Positions 54,182 to 63,796 of a stretch of DNA of 64,000 nt are shown here, piece after piece (the first letter of the stretch is position 1; every line of letters starts with the position of its first letter). Under the pieces are notes generated by a model. It worked only from the letters and a program-made list of their open reading frames with translations. It was not told where the DNA came from and made no database searches. Position numbers and translations under genes: made by a program. Source of the DNA: Saccharopolyspora gregorii (GTDB taxonomy: Bacteria > Actinomycetota > Actinomycetes > Mycobacteriales > Pseudonocardiaceae); the NCBI RefSeq assembly GCF_024734405.1, contig NZ_CP059556.1, forward strand, positions 1,116,001 to 1,180,000. Reading direction: 5' to 3'.

Positions 54182-55813
54182 TCAGCGGTGCTGCCGCGGT
54201 GCCTGCTCGGCGGGTGCGGACTTCGGGCCGCCCTGCTCGGCGCCCTGGCGCTGCTGCTGTTCGGCGGCGCCGGGGATGGGCAGCTGGATCCGCCGGGTCG
54301 GCGGGTCGTGCGGGTTCCGCTGCTGCTGCCCGGGGTTGGCCGCGCCGGGGAGGTTCTGGCGCTGGATCTTCTCCGTGGGCCCTTCGGCTCCGCTGCGCTG
54401 CTGGTTCTGCGGCCGCTGCTGGGGTTGCTGCGCGGGACGCTGCCCCGGCTGGGCGGCCTGCGGTGCGGGTTCGTGCGAGCGGTCTTCGGCGACCTCGGCT
54501 TCGGCGGACTTGCGCGCCTGCTCGCGGGCTTCCGCGGCGGCTTCCCGCAGCGCGGCCTCCTCCTCGTCCTCCTGGTCGAGGCGGGCGAGCAGCGGCGTGG
54601 TCTGGCCGAGCAGTTCCGCGGCGTCCCGCAGCTTGCTCGCGACGGTGTCGCGCAGCTCCGTGAGCGAGTGCACCTGCTGGTCGGCCTTGGTGAGCCTGCG
54701 CTGGCACTCCTCGGTGGTGGCGCCGAGCCTGCGCTCGGCGTCGAGCCGCGCCTCCCGGATGAGGCGTTCGCGTTCCCGGGTGCCCTCCTCGACGAGGCGG
54801 GTCGCTTCGTCGGTGGTCTCCCGGACCATCCGCTCGGACTTCTCGGTGGCCTCGGCGACCAGCCGTTCCGCTTCCCGGGTGCTGTCGAGCTCCCGCTTCT
54901 CGGCGGCCTCGACGCTCTCCTTCTCGCGCTGCTGGGCGGCGGCGATGCTGTCCTTCTCGCGCTTGTCCGCGGCCGCGGTGCTCTCGCGTTCGAGGAGCTG
55001 GGCGGCTTCGGTGCTCTCCCGGTGCAGCTTCTCCGCGGCCTGCTGGGCTTCGGTGGTGAGCCGGGTGGCCTCGTCGGTGGCCTCGCGGACCCGGCGGTGC
55101 GCCTCGTTGGTGCCTTCCCGCAGCCTGCGGTTGGCTTCCTCGGTGGCTTCGCGGACGCGGCGCTGGGCGTCGGCCTTGCTGGTCGTCTCCTGCTCGGTGA
55201 GCAGCTTCATGGACTCGGTGCGCCGCGCCGCCATCGCGATCTCGAAGTCCTCTTCGACCTGCACCCGGCGGGCCTCGGACTCCTCGTCGGCGCGCTTGCG
55301 GTTCTCCTCCGCCTCGGTGGTGATCCGCTCGGCTTCGGCTTTGGCCTTCTCCAGCGTCGACCGGTGCTCCTGCTCCATCTCGGAGCGCCGGGTGTCGACC
55401 TCGGCGATGAGCTTCTCGTAGCGAATGCGCAGCGCGCCCGCTTCGGCCTCGGAACGAGCGCGGGTCTCGGCGGCGTCCTTCTCGGCGCGGGCGCGGATGT
55501 CGTTGGCCTCGTCCTGCGCGAGGCGCAGCATCCGCTGCAGCCGTTCGCTGAGCCCTTCCAGCGTGGTCGGCGGCTTGGACAGCCGCTCCACCTGACCGCG
55601 GAGGTTCTCGATCTCCGAGCGCGACGATTCGAGCTGCTTCGACAGATCGCGCGCCTGCGACACGGCCGCGTCGCGGTCGGAGGTGATGATGCGCAGATCC
55701 GCGTCGACCCGTTCGAGATGCTCGTCGACCTGGGCGCGGTCGTATCCGTTCTTGCGAACGAGGTCGAAGCCCGATCCCAGCGGGAGAAGATCACGATCGT
55801 CGGCGAGGCCCAT
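54182..55813 (-). CDS. DivIVA-domain long coiled-coil protein (Scy/FilP-like)
   Basis: 543 aa. The N-terminus (VRKNGYDRAQVDEHLERVDA) is a DivIVA-type membrane-curvature domain. Residues 45-410 are an almost unbroken coiled coil with hendecad-like repeats (REATEEANRRLREGTNEAHR). The C-terminus is a disordered Pro/Gln/Ala-rich tail. In Streptomyces such proteins form cytoskeletal assemblies with DivIVA at hyphal tips and guide polar growth. TAGCGT six bases before ATG 55813 suggests a leaderless start. A role in polar growth is inferred from the family, not from context. Confidence 0.85.
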   Translation of the reverse strand: MGLADDRDLLPLGSGFDLVRKNGYDRAQVDEHLERVDADLRIITSDRDAAVSQARDLSKQLESSRSEIENLRGQVERLSKPPTTLEGLSERLQRMLRLAQDEANDIRARAEKDAAETRARSEAEAGALRIRYEKLIAEVDTRRSEMEQEHRSTLEKAKAEAERITTEAEENRKRADEESEARRVQVEEDFEIAMAARRTESMKLLTEQETTSKADAQRRVREATEEANRRLREGTNEAHRRVREATDEATRLTTEAQQAAEKLHRESTEAAQLLERESTAAADKREKDSIAAAQQREKESVEAAEKRELDSTREAERLVAEATEKSERMVRETTDEATRLVEEGTRERERLIREARLDAERRLGATTEECQRRLTKADQQVHSLTELRDTVASKLRDAAELLGQTTPLLARLDQEDEEEAALREAAAEAREQARKSAEAEVAEDRSHEPAPQAAQPGQRPAQQPQQRPQNQQRSGAEGPTEKIQRQNLPGAANPGQQQRNPHDPPTRRIQLPIPGAAEQQQRQGAEQGGPKSAPAEQAPRQHR

Positions 55814-55996
55814 GGTTCAACGCTACCTGGAAGGCAACCGCGTTGTGGGAGGTGTGGGCGGGATGACCGGAGAATCGCGCCGCGGAACCACCGGACCGGG
55901 GCTGAGCGCGCGGTCTCGGGCCGGAAGTCCCTTGTTCGGCCGGCCGGTCAACGCGAACGGTGGGGTGCGTCGGGCGGGCTGCTGGAGGTGATCGAC

Positions 55997-56386
55997 ATGG
56001 CGACCAGGGCGAACGAACCGTCGCAGGTCCGGCCTTGGACGCGGTGGCAGGACTGGGCGGCGCTGGTGATCGGGGTGTACGTCGTGCTCGCGACGATGTG
56101 GACGCGCACCAACGGCGGTGCGCTGTCGGCGATGGTCGTGCTCGGCGGGCTGCTGGTGATCGCCGCCGTGTGGTCGCTGGCGCTGCCCAGGTCGATGACC
56201 AGCGAGTACGCCCACATGCTGCTGGGGGTGCTGCTGTTCATCGCGCCGTGGGTGCTGGGCTATGCGGCGTTGACCGGGGCCGCGTGGACTTCCTGGGTGG
56301 CGGGGGTGCTGGCCGTCCTCGTCGGCGCGGCGGCGCTGCCGCAGGCGACCGTGGCGCACGGCAGGGGCGTGGCCGGTCAGCACTGA
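55997..56386 (+). CDS. SPW-repeat membrane protein
   Basis: 129 aa with four hydrophobic segments arranged as two similar halves: WQDWAALVIGVYVVLATMW and HMLLGVLLFIAPWVLGYAAL, with the W-x-x-W/SPW-like signatures of the SPW repeat family. Function unknown. ATG 55997 has GGAGG eight bases upstream. It is divergent from the coiled-coil gene and may share a transcript with the TetR gene 74 bp downstream. Confidence 0.8.
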   Translation: MATRANEPSQVRPWTRWQDWAALVIGVYVVLATMWTRTNGGALSAMVVLGGLLVIAAVWSLALPRSMTSEYAHMLLGVLLFIAPWVLGYAALTGAAWTSWVAGVLAVLVGAAALPQATVAHGRGVAGQH

Positions 56387-56460
56387 CCGGTCGGTCGCGC
56401 GCTCCGGCCGCGGAGTTCCGCGCGGTCGGTCGGTGCGGCCCGCTGACGGGAAGAGGCGCT

Positions 56461-57054
56461 GTGCGCGAGTTCACCGACGGGAAGCCGAGTCGCCGACGTC
56501 GCGCGCCGGCGGCGTCGGCGCGGGAGCGGATCCTGTCGGCGGCGGGGGAGTTGTTCGCCGAGTCCGGGTTCGCCGCCACCCCCACGTCGCGGATCGCCGA
56601 GCGGGCCGGCGTGCCGAAGGGCCTGATCCACTACTACTTCCGCCGCAAACCGGACCTGCTGGTGGCGCTCGTGGACCGGCTGCCCGCGGAGCGCGTGGAC
56701 GTCCGGCGGATCGTGGTGCCGGGCGACGTGGCGGGCACGCTGCGCCGCCTGGTCGCCGAGCTGGACCGGCGGTTCGAGGCGACGCTGCCGCTGCACCACC
56801 TGCTGTGGCGGGAGGCCGACACGCACAGCGCGGTCCGGCGCGCGCTGCGCGAACGCTTCCGGGCCGTCGTGGCCCAGGTCCGCGAGGTCGTCACCGCCGC
56901 GGCACCCGCTCCGGCGCACGCCGACGTGGACACCGCCGCCGTCCTGCTGGCCAGGGTGATCGACCACCGGCACGCGGTCGCCGGGCGCGCCGAGCACGAC
57001 GAGTCCGCCGACCGCGAGATCGAGTTCATCGCCCGCGGGCTCGGCCCGCGCTGA
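56461..57054 (+). CDS. TetR-family transcriptional regulator
   Basis: 197 aa. The HTH is clear: RERILSAAGELFAESGFAA, then TSRIAERAGVPKGLIHYYF. The helical effector domain has no recognisable ligand signature. GTG 56461 follows GGGAAGAGG. It may regulate the SPW gene or the convergent methylmalonyl-CoA epimerase gene, whose stop is only three bases away, but no operator is evident. Confidence 0.85.
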   Translation: MREFTDGKPSRRRRAPAASARERILSAAGELFAESGFAATPTSRIAERAGVPKGLIHYYFRRKPDLLVALVDRLPAERVDVRRIVVPGDVAGTLRRLVAELDRRFEATLPLHHLLWREADTHSAVRRALRERFRAVVAQVREVVTAAAPAPAHADVDTAAVLLARVIDHRHAVAGRAEHDESADREIEFIARGLGPR

Positions 57055-57057
57055 CGG

Positions 57058-57498
57058 TCAGGACGCGGGTTCGACGAGCTCCACCAGCACCCCGCCCGCG
57101 TCCTTCGGGTGCACGAAGTTGATGCGGCTGCCCGCGGTGCCCCGCCGCGGCGCGTCGTAGAGCAGCCGCAGGCCCTTGGCGCGCAGGGCCTCGCTCGCCG
57201 CGTCCACGTCGGTGACCCGGTACGCGAGCTGCTGCAGGCCCGGCCCGTTGCGGTCCAGGAACTTCGCGATCGCCGAGTCGGAGCGCAGCGGCGCGATCAC
57301 CTGCAGCTGGGTGGCCCCGGCGGCGTCGCCCGGCGCGCGCAGCATCGCCTCCCGCACCCCCTGCTCCTCGTTGACCTCGGTGTGGGCGACCTCCAGGCCG
57401 AACGTGGCGCGCTGGAACTCGATCGCGGCGTCGAGATCGGTGACCGCGATGCCGACGTGGTCGACGGTGGTGACCAACCCGCTCAGTTCGCTCTGCAT
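57058..57498 (-). CDS. mce: Methylmalonyl-CoA epimerase
   Basis: 146 aa, glyoxalase-fold. Metal ligands visible are His14 (TTVDHVGIAV), Gln (ATQLQVIAP) and Glu near the C-terminus (GVLVELVEP). The third expected ligand, His in HHIA-type sequences, is Gln here (GLQQLAYRV). It interconverts (R)- and (S)-methylmalonyl-CoA for propionate and odd-chain catabolism. ATG 57498 has TAGGCT six bases upstream, a leaderless arrangement. It is near the acetyl-CoA acetyltransferase gene, consistent with acyl-CoA metabolism. Confidence 0.88.
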   Translation of the reverse strand: MQSELSGLVTTVDHVGIAVTDLDAAIEFQRATFGLEVAHTEVNEEQGVREAMLRAPGDAAGATQLQVIAPLRSDSAIAKFLDRNGPGLQQLAYRVTDVDAASEALRAKGLRLLYDAPRRGTAGSRINFVHPKDAGGVLVELVEPAS

Positions 57499-57620
57499 GG
57501 CGGGAGCCTAACGCGCCGCGAATCCTGCGCGGGGGTGCGAGATGTGGCAGGAAAGGCCTCGGCCCGGGTGCCGCCGCGGTGCGCGCCCGGGCGCCGCGCC
57601 GTCTACGTGGAGGGTGGGAC

Positions 57621-58562
57621 ATGGTCTCCGGACGACGAACCCGGCTGATCGCGGTGGCCACCGCGGTGCTCGCGATCGGCCTCCCGTCGATCTCCGCGGG
57701 CGTACCCGACGAGGTCCGGCTCAAGCACGAACGCGCCTGGGTCGACGCGGGGCCGCTGGAGTTCGGGGCCGAACCGCACGCGGCGGTGCGCGCCGCGGCC
57801 GCCGACGCCGCGGCGGGGGCGGACTGCGCGGTGGAGGTGGACACCGCCGCCCGCCTGGTCCTCGCACCCACCTGGCCGGAGGTCGCGGCCTCCGGCGGCG
57901 CACCGGCGCCCATGACGCTCTCCCGGTACGACGACGGGACCGCGCTCGCCGACCCGGGGCGGAGTTCACCGGGGATCTTCTTCAGCCCCGGCGTCGGGGC
58001 CTGGCAGCTCGACTCCGCCGGGCTCGGCGCGGCCGCGACCGCGGCGGCCGCCATCGACACCGCCGCGGCCGCGCGCACCGTCGCAGCGCACGTGGTGCGG
58101 AAGTACTGCGCCGAACTGGGCGACGGCTCCTCCCCGGCCGCGGCGCGCGCCGTCGCCTGGAGCTCCTGGTACGCCTGCGACGAAGGTGCCTGCGAGGACG
58201 TGTACCAGCGGCTCCTCGCCGAGGGCGTCGTCGAGGACACCACCGTCGGCGTTCACGGCGGGGCCGCACCTCGGCGGTGCCGCTACGCGGGCGCCGTCCA
58301 CGACTGCGCCTTCGTCGACCCGGCCGCGGCGCAGGGGGACGAGGCGTGGCGGGTCCCCGGCTACGGGCCCGCGCCGGTGCCCGACCCGTTCTACGTGCTC
58401 ACCCGCGGCGGCCACGAGGTGCGCTACTGGCTCGCCGCCGACACCGGGGCGCGCGGCGACGTGTCCGCGTCCAGGGCGCTCGGCTCCGACGCCCGGGAGT
58501 CGTTGAGCTGGTCGGCGGGGGCGGGGTTGTGCGACCTCACCGCGTCCCGCGGCGCCTGCTGA
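57621..58562 (+). CDS. Secreted protein of unknown function
   Basis: 313 aa. An N-terminal signal (RTRLIAVATAVLAIGLPSIS, then AGVP) leads to an Ala-rich mature protein with about eight cysteines, some paired within short distance (CDEGACEDVY, RRCRYAGAVHDC). This suggests disulfides. A helical Ala-rich segment lies near 140-160. No catalytic motif is recognised. ATG 57621 follows GGAGGGTGGG. It is flanked by mce and acetyl-CoA acetyltransferase genes but nothing indicates a shared role. Confidence 0.68.
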   Translation: MVSGRRTRLIAVATAVLAIGLPSISAGVPDEVRLKHERAWVDAGPLEFGAEPHAAVRAAAADAAAGADCAVEVDTAARLVLAPTWPEVAASGGAPAPMTLSRYDDGTALADPGRSSPGIFFSPGVGAWQLDSAGLGAAATAAAAIDTAAAARTVAAHVVRKYCAELGDGSSPAAARAVAWSSWYACDEGACEDVYQRLLAEGVVEDTTVGVHGGAAPRRCRYAGAVHDCAFVDPAAAQGDEAWRVPGYGPAPVPDPFYVLTRGGHEVRYWLAADTGARGDVSASRALGSDARESLSWSAGAGLCDLTASRGAC

Positions 58563-58567
58563 CGGAC

Positions 58568-58655
58568 TGCGAGGAAGGGAACCTTCCGGTCACCGGTGGC
58601 AGGAAGGTTCCCTTCCTCGCAGGCGCCGTGACGGGAAGGGAACCTTCCTGCCGAC
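58568..58655 (+). repeat. REPIN-like pair plus one half-unit
   Basis: A pair at 58568-58621 with arms TGCGAGGAAGGGAACCTTCC and GGAAGGTTCCCTTCCTCGCA, and one forward half-unit at about 58632-58655. It lies between the secreted-protein gene and the thiolase gene. Confidence 0.9.
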
Positions 58656-58784
58656 GGTGTTCCTGTGCGAGAGTGCCCAGATGGCACTGCGTGCCACGCG
58701 TGGACGTGGGCGGGTCGAGCGCATGATGGAGAGCGCGCCCGAGCGGTGCGCAGCGGTAGTCGACGAGAGGGCCGGGAGGCCACT

Positions 58785-59972
58785 GTGAGCACATCTGTGA
58801 TCGTTGCCGGGGCGCGCACCCCGATGGGCCGCCTGCTGGGCTCGTTGAAGGACTTCTCGGGCGCGCAGCTCGGCGGCGTGGCCATCAAAGCCGCCCTCGA
58901 ACGCGCCGGCGTCGCCCCCGACCAGGTGCAGTACACGATCATGGGGCAGGTGCTGACCGCCGGCGCCGGCCAGATCCCCGCCCGGCAAGCCGCCGTGCAC
59001 GCCGGGATCCCGATGGACGTGCCCGCGCTGACCATCAACAAGGTGTGCCTGTCCGGGCTCGACGCCATCGCCCTCGCCGACCAGCTCATCCGCGCCGGCG
59101 AGTTCGACGTCGTCGTCGCCGGCGGCCAGGAATCGATGACGCAGGCCCCGCACCTGCTCGCGGGCTCCCGCGAAGGCACCAAGTTCGGCGACGCGCAGCT
59201 CGTCGACCACATGGCGTTCGACGGCCTGACCTGCGCCTTCGACGACATCGCGATGGGGGCCTCCACGGAGAAGCACAACTCCCGGCACGGCCTCACCCGG
59301 CCCGAGCAGGACGAGTTCGCCGCCCGCTCGCACCAGCGCGCCGGAGCCGCCGCGGAACGCGGCGCGTTCGCCGAGGAGATCACCCCCGTCGAGGTGCCGC
59401 GGCGCAAGGGCGACCCGGTCGTCGTCGACGCCGACGAGGGCATCCGCCCGGACACCACCGCCGAATCGCTCGGCAAGCTCCGCCCGGCGTTCGCCCCCGA
59501 CGGCACCATCACCCCCGGATCGGCCTCGCAGATCTCCGACGGCGCCGCCGCCGTCATCGTCATGAGCAGGGCGAAGGCCGAGGAGCTCGGCCTGACCTGG
59601 CTCGCCGAGATCGGCGCGCACGGCGTCGTCGCCGGCCCCGACGCCAGCCTGCACGAACAACCGTCGAACGCGATCAAGGCGGCCTGCGCCAAGGGCGGCG
59701 TGGACGTCGCCGACCTCGACCTGGTGGAGATCAACGAGGCGTTCGCCGCCGTCGGCATCGTCTCCACCCGCGCGCTCGGGCTCTCCCCGGACGTCGTCAA
59801 CGTCAACGGCGGCGCCATCGCCCTCGGTCACCCGCTCGGCATGTCCGGTGCCCGCATCGCGCTGCACCTGGCGCTGGAACTGCGGCGCCGCGGCGGCGGC
59901 ACCGGCGCGGCCGCGCTCTGCGGCGGCGGCGGTCAGGGCGACGCGCTGATCCTCCGCGTCCCCGCCGCCTGA
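58785..59972 (+). CDS. Acetyl-CoA C-acetyltransferase (biosynthetic-type thiolase)
   Basis: 395 aa. The nucleophilic cysteine is Cys88 in [14 protein letters not shown], the His is in [16 protein letters not shown] and the second Cys is in [12 protein letters not shown]. It condenses two acetyl-CoA to acetoacetyl-CoA or runs in reverse. It differs from the fadA-type enzyme at 3.4 kb in length and in the Cys context, so the two thiolases have separate roles. GTG 58785 follows GGGAGG. Together with nearby mce it suits short-chain acyl-CoA metabolism. Confidence 0.92.
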   Translation: MSTSVIVAGARTPMGRLLGSLKDFSGAQLGGVAIKAALERAGVAPDQVQYTIMGQVLTAGAGQIPARQAAVHAGIPMDVPALTINKVCLSGLDAIALADQLIRAGEFDVVVAGGQESMTQAPHLLAGSREGTKFGDAQLVDHMAFDGLTCAFDDIAMGASTEKHNSRHGLTRPEQDEFAARSHQRAGAAAERGAFAEEITPVEVPRRKGDPVVVDADEGIRPDTTAESLGKLRPAFAPDGTITPGSASQISDGAAAVIVMSRAKAEELGLTWLAEIGAHGVVAGPDASLHEQPSNAIKAACAKGGVDVADLDLVEINEAFAAVGIVSTRALGLSPDVVNVNGGAIALGHPLGMSGARIALHLALELRRRGGGTGAAALCGGGGQGDALILRVPAA

Positions 59973-60078
59973 CCCGGCACGGGCGGCATCGGGGGAGCCC
60001 GGAAATCACCCTGATGCCGCCCTGGTTTCGCGCCACCGACCGTGATCACGTTCCGTGTTCGCCGCTACCCTGGCGAGC

Positions 60079-60864
60079 ATGAAGTGGCTTCCAGGTGGAT
60101 GGCAACGCGCGGACCGGGCCGGACGGGAATGGGCGACGGTGCCCGGCCGCGTCACCCGCAGGAATGACGCCACCGCGCGGATGGGGGCGGAACGCGGCGG
60201 CTCCGCGACCCGCGTCTACGGCAAGCAGGAACAGCCCCCGGAACCCCCGGCGCCCGTCGGGCTCGGTCCCGAAGCGCAGGACGTCGACGTGTCCGCGAAC
60301 AGCTTCCGCCTGCTGCTCATCGGCGGCGGCGTCAGCGGTCTCGGCACCGTGCTGTGCGCGGCCACCCTGGCGAGCAACGGCAGCACCGTCGGCATGTGGG
60401 TGTGGCAGCTGGTGTTCGGCATCGTGTTCCTCGGCTTCGTGATCTCCTCCCGGGGCATGCTCAGCAGCCGCGGTTTCCTGCTCGACCGCAGCGGCTTCTA
60501 CGCCCGCACCCTCGGCGAGGTGTACGGGGTGTCGTGGAACGAGATCTCCGCCATCGGCATCGGCAGCCTCCCGTGGATCGAGCAGAAGCGGCCCGTGCAC
60601 CCCGAGCGGCGCGTGGCGCTGGAGTTCTACCCGGCCGACCCGGGATTCAGCAGCAGGCACCCCGAACTGGAGCGCTGGCGCGTCGAAGAGCAGCCCTCGC
60701 TGCCCGGGACCCCGTCGGTGCGCTACCGCTTCCACCTGCCGCCGTTCACCCGGCTCCCGCGCGCCGTGGAACGCGCCGTGCAGACCGTGGCGCCGCGCAA
60801 GTGGGTCGGGCACTACCGCAGGCACCTCCCGCCCATCCACTTCCCGGACTCGACCAAGCTCTGA
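60079..60864 (+). CDS. Membrane protein with two central helices, unknown
   Basis: 261 aa. A hydrophilic, basic N-terminal region of about 75 residues is followed by two hydrophobic segments (FRLLLIGGGVSGLGTVLCAA, MWVWQLVFGIVFLGFVI) and a cytoplasmic PH-like or beta-rich domain (RGFLLDRSGFYARTLGEVYG, WNEISAIGIG) with several Trp and Pro. ATG 60079 lies seven bases after TACCCT with no Shine-Dalgarno, so it is probably leaderless. It converges on dinB with six bases between stops. I do not recognise the function. Confidence 0.68.
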   Translation: MKWLPGGWQRADRAGREWATVPGRVTRRNDATARMGAERGGSATRVYGKQEQPPEPPAPVGLGPEAQDVDVSANSFRLLLIGGGVSGLGTVLCAATLASNGSTVGMWVWQLVFGIVFLGFVISSRGMLSSRGFLLDRSGFYARTLGEVYGVSWNEISAIGIGSLPWIEQKRPVHPERRVALEFYPADPGFSSRHPELERWRVEEQPSLPGTPSVRYRFHLPPFTRLPRAVERAVQTVAPRKWVGHYRRHLPPIHFPDSTKL

Positions 60865-60870
60865 GGCCCT

Positions 60871-62196
60871 TCACCAGCCGAGGCTGTCCAACGGGTCGGC
60901 GGAGGTGAGCGCCGGGTCGTCGTCGTGGAACGTGCGGGCTCGGCCGCGACCCGTCACGGCCGTCTCGAAGCGGACCGTGACCCGGCCCAACCCGGCGCCC
61001 TGCACCCAGCCGTGCCCGGCATCCGGGTGGAACACGTCGTCGCCCGCGCGCCACGACCGGTGCGCCGCCACCGGCGCGGGATCCGCCACCGGCGCCGACG
61101 AGTCCGGCTCCGGAACCGCCTCGGGTTCCTGGGACGGGTTGCCGAACAACGCCTCCTGCTCGGACGTCGCCAAACCCGAGAACGACACGCCCACCAGCCG
61201 GATCGGGGTGCCCGGCGGCACCGCCACCCCGATCAGCCGCCGCGCCGCCGCACCCAGCGGGCCCAGGTCCGAGGTCGCCGTCGCGAACGTCTCCGCCCGG
61301 CTGATCGTCGTGAAATCCGCGTCCCGCACCTTCACCGTCACCGTCCGCGCCGCCCGGCCCGAGGACACCAGCCTGCGGTGCGCGTGCTCCGCCATCCCGT
61401 CCACCTCGGTCGCCAACCGCACCGGCTCCGTGATGTCCACGTCGAACGTCGTCTCCGCGCTGACCTGCTTCGCCTCCGCGCGCTCCGCCACCGGGTGGTC
61501 GTCCACGCCGTGCGCCAGCCGGTGCAACTCCGCGCCGTGCGCCTGCCCGAGCAGCGCCGTCGCATCGCCCAAGCGCAGCGCCGCCAGCTCACCCACGCTG
61601 TACACCCCGATGCGGTGCAACTTCGACTCGGTGACCGGGCCCACGCCCCACAACTTCCGCACCGGCAGCCCGGTCAGCAGCTCCAGCTCCTGCTCCGGCG
61701 GCACCACCAGCGCTCCGTCCGGCTTCGCCAACCCCGACGCGATCTTCGCCAGCTGCTTGCCGGAACCCGCACCGACCGACGCCGGCACCCCCACCTCGCC
61801 GCGGATCCGCTCCCGCAACCCGGCCGCGAACCGCTCCACCTCCGCCGGCTCGGCACCCGCCAGCTCCACCGGCTCCAGGAACGCCTCGTCGATCGACACC
61901 TGGCCGACCACCTCCGACACGTCCCGGACGATCTCGAACACGCGGCGGCTCACCGCCTGGTACACACGGCCCCGCGGCGGCAGCACCACCGCCACCGGGC
62001 AGCGCCGCCGGGCCTCCGCCATCGGCATCGCCGACCGGGCCCCGTAGGCGCGGGCCTGGTAGCTCGCCCCCGCCACCGTGCCCCGCGGCCCCAAGCCGCC
62101 CACCAGCACCGCCCGGTCGGCGACCGTGGGACGGGTGAGCTGCTCGACCGACGCGAAGAACGCGTCCATGTCCACGTGCAGCACCCATCTGCGCAT
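60871..62196 (-). CDS. dinB: DNA polymerase IV (Y-family translesion polymerase)
   Basis: 441 aa. The palm carries the catalytic carboxylates in [14 protein letters not shown] and [10 protein letters not shown]. The thumb and little-finger regions follow ([20 protein letters not shown]), and a C-terminal extension of about 90 residues with acidic and Trp-rich segments is typical of actinobacterial DinB. It copies past damaged bases. The start is uncertain (ATG 62196, GTG 62202). I see no LexA-type box immediately upstream. Confidence 0.92.
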   Translation of the reverse strand: MRRWVLHVDMDAFFASVEQLTRPTVADRAVLVGGLGPRGTVAGASYQARAYGARSAMPMAEARRRCPVAVVLPPRGRVYQAVSRRVFEIVRDVSEVVGQVSIDEAFLEPVELAGAEPAEVERFAAGLRERIRGEVGVPASVGAGSGKQLAKIASGLAKPDGALVVPPEQELELLTGLPVRKLWGVGPVTESKLHRIGVYSVGELAALRLGDATALLGQAHGAELHRLAHGVDDHPVAERAEAKQVSAETTFDVDITEPVRLATEVDGMAEHAHRRLVSSGRAARTVTVKVRDADFTTISRAETFATATSDLGPLGAAARRLIGVAVPPGTPIRLVGVSFSGLATSEQEALFGNPSQEPEAVPEPDSSAPVADPAPVAAHRSWRAGDDVFHPDAGHGWVQGAGLGRVTVRFETAVTGRGRARTFHDDDPALTSADPLDSLGW

Positions 62197-62244
62197 GTGC
62201 ACATTCAACGAGATGCCACCGACAACGACCACGCACCCCGCCCG

Positions 62245-62295
62245 GGAGGAAGGGAACCTTCCGGTCACGGATGACACGAAGGTTCCCTTCCTCGC
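62245..62295 (+). repeat. Degenerate REPIN-like pair
   Basis: GGGAGGAAGGGAACCTTCC facing CGAAGGTTCCCTTCCTCGCC, with a diverged centre (GTCACGGATGACA). It lies between dinB and a small gene on the same strand. Confidence 0.82.
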
Positions 62296-62307
62296 CCTCG
62301 GGCGCGG

Positions 62308-62493
62308 TCAGTCCTCGGCAGGCGCGTCCCGCTCCGGTGGTGCCTCGCCGGACTCCTGCTTCGGCGGCGCGAGGAACACGACGCCGCGGTCCAGGTCCAG
62401 CGGGCCACCCGGATCGTGCTCACGCCCGGGCGCGCCCTGATCGCCCTCGTGCCGGAGCTTGCGCCCCGGGAAGAGTTCTCCGTAGGAAGCCAT
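62308..62493 (-). CDS. Small hydrophilic protein, unknown
   Basis: 61 aa. It begins MASYGELFPGRKLRHEGDQG and ends with acidic, Pro-rich sequence (ESGEAPPERDAPAED). It is probably soluble and partly disordered. The reading frame has good third-position GC and an ATG 62493 with a weak GGGGA upstream. It lies between dinB and the thioredoxin-like gene, all minus strand. Similar short proteins occur in other actinobacteria, by recollection only. Confidence 0.55.
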   Translation of the reverse strand: MASYGELFPGRKLRHEGDQGAPGREHDPGGPLDLDRGVVFLAPPKQESGEAPPERDAPAED

Positions 62494-62548
62494 GTCCCCA
62501 GCGTAGGACGGTCGCGGCAGGCACGGCACCGATCCGGGCCGCCGTGCT

Positions 62549-62772
62549 GCGAGGAAGGGAACCTTCCGGTCACGGGTGGGAGGAAGGGAACCTTCCTGTC
62601 ATCCGGAGCTCGTGGGCGCCCGGCACGTGCGGAGAGGGGCACCTCCCTGCCACGGGTACGACGAAGGGAACCTTCCTGCCACCCGTGCGACGAGGGGAAC
62701 CTTCCTGTCACGGGCGCGACGAGGGGAACCTTCCTGCCACGGGTGCGACGAAGGGAACCTTCCTGCCGCCGA
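62549..62772 (+). repeat. REPIN-family half-units, direct array of seven
   Basis: Seven half-units, GAAGGGAACCTTCCTGNCAC type, all in one orientation, at about 62554, 62583, 62633 (degenerate), 62663, 62693, 62721 and 62750. The regular spacing is 28-30 bp and the intervening bases (GGGTGCGAC) are also repeated. It follows the 3' end of the minus-strand thioredoxin-like gene. Confidence 0.9.
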
Positions 62773-62833
62773 CGACCCCCGGAACGAAACCGGCCGCCAC
62801 CGATGATCGGTGGCGGCCGGTGTGCGGCGAAGC

Positions 62834-63796
62834 TCAGAACAGCGCGCTGGCCAGGGCCCGCCGGGCCTGGGTGACCCGCGGGTCCCCGTCGGGGAACAGC
62901 TCGAACATGTCGATGAGGTGCTGGCGGACGCGGTTGCGCTCGTCGCCGGAGGTCCGCTTGACGGTGCGCACGAGCCGGTCGAACGCGGCTTCCACCTGCT
63001 GCCCGGCGAGTTCGGCGTCGGCGGCGGCGAGCTGGGCGTCGACGTCGTCGGGCGCGGCGTCGGCGCGCTCGATGGCGGCCGGGTCGGCGTTCTCGGCGCG
63101 AGCGCTGAACCGGACCTGGGCGAGCGCGGCCTTGGCCTGCTCGTTGGCGGGTTCGGCGTCGAGGATCCGCTGGTAGGCCGCTTCGGCGGCGGCGAAGTCA
63201 CCGTTCTCCAGCGCGTCTTCGGCGGCGGTGAACCGGGGGTCTTCCGGTTCTTCCTGCTCGCCGGGATCGGCTGCGCCCTGCTCGGCGGCGCTGATGCCGG
63301 GGAGCTGTTCGCGCAGCGCGTCGAGCAGCTGGGTGATCCACTGCCGGATCTGCGGTTCGGGCTGCGCGCCGGCGAAGGCTTCGACGGGCTGGCCGCCCGC
63401 GATCGCGATCACGGTGGGGATGGACTGGACCTGGAACAGCTGCGCGATCCGCGGGTTGGCGTCCACGTCGACCTTCGCCAGCACCCAGCTGCCGCCGCCT
63501 TCGGCCGCGAGGCGTTCGAGCACGGGGGAGAGCTGCTTGCAGGGGCCGCACCACTCGGCCCACAGGTCGACGACGACGGGGACCTGCATGGAGCGGTCCA
63601 CGACTTCGGCCTGGAAGGTCGATTCGGTGACGTCGATGACCGTCGGGGTCCCGGGCGCCGAGGTGTTCTCGGCGGGGCCGCCCGCGGCGGGCTGCCGGGA
63701 GGCGTTGTCCGCTTTGGTCTTCAGCGCGGACAGGTCGACTGCGCCCGCCATCGCGGCGGGCATGGCTGCGTTCTGGCGTGGATCGGGCCTCGTCAC
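62834..63796 (-). CDS. CnoX/YbbN-like thioredoxin-TPR protein
   Basis: 320 aa. After an N-terminal tail of about 50 residues comes a thioredoxin domain with the active-site [23 protein letters not shown]-like helices follow ([20 protein letters not shown]), and a C-terminal helical domain ends [20 protein letters not shown], as in E. coli CnoX (YbbN). CnoX hands damaged proteins to GroEL. The E. coli form lacks a working CxxC, whereas this one has CGPC and may be redox-active. GTG 63796 has GGAGAG directly upstream. CAGGAT before it may give a leaderless transcript. Confidence 0.86.
   Translation of the reverse strand: MTRPDPRQNAAMPAAMAGAVDLSALKTKADNASRQPAAGGPAENTSAPGTPTVIDVTESTFQAEVVDRSMQVPVVVDLWAEWCGPCKQLSPVLERLAAEGGGSWVLAKVDVDANPRIAQLFQVQSIPTVIAIAGGQPVEAFAGAQPEPQIRQWITQLLDALREQLPGISAAEQGAADPGEQEEPEDPRFTAAEDALENGDFAAAEAAYQRILDAEPANEQAKAALAQVRFSARAENADPAAIERADAAPDDVDAQLAAADAELAGQQVEAAFDRLVRTVKRTSGDERNRVRQHLIDMFELFPDGDPRVTQARRALASALF

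Noticed and set aside
62549-62772. CRISPR array
   Set aside because: The period of about 29 bp looks like repeats, but the units are adjacent without unique spacers of proper length, and no cas genes are present.
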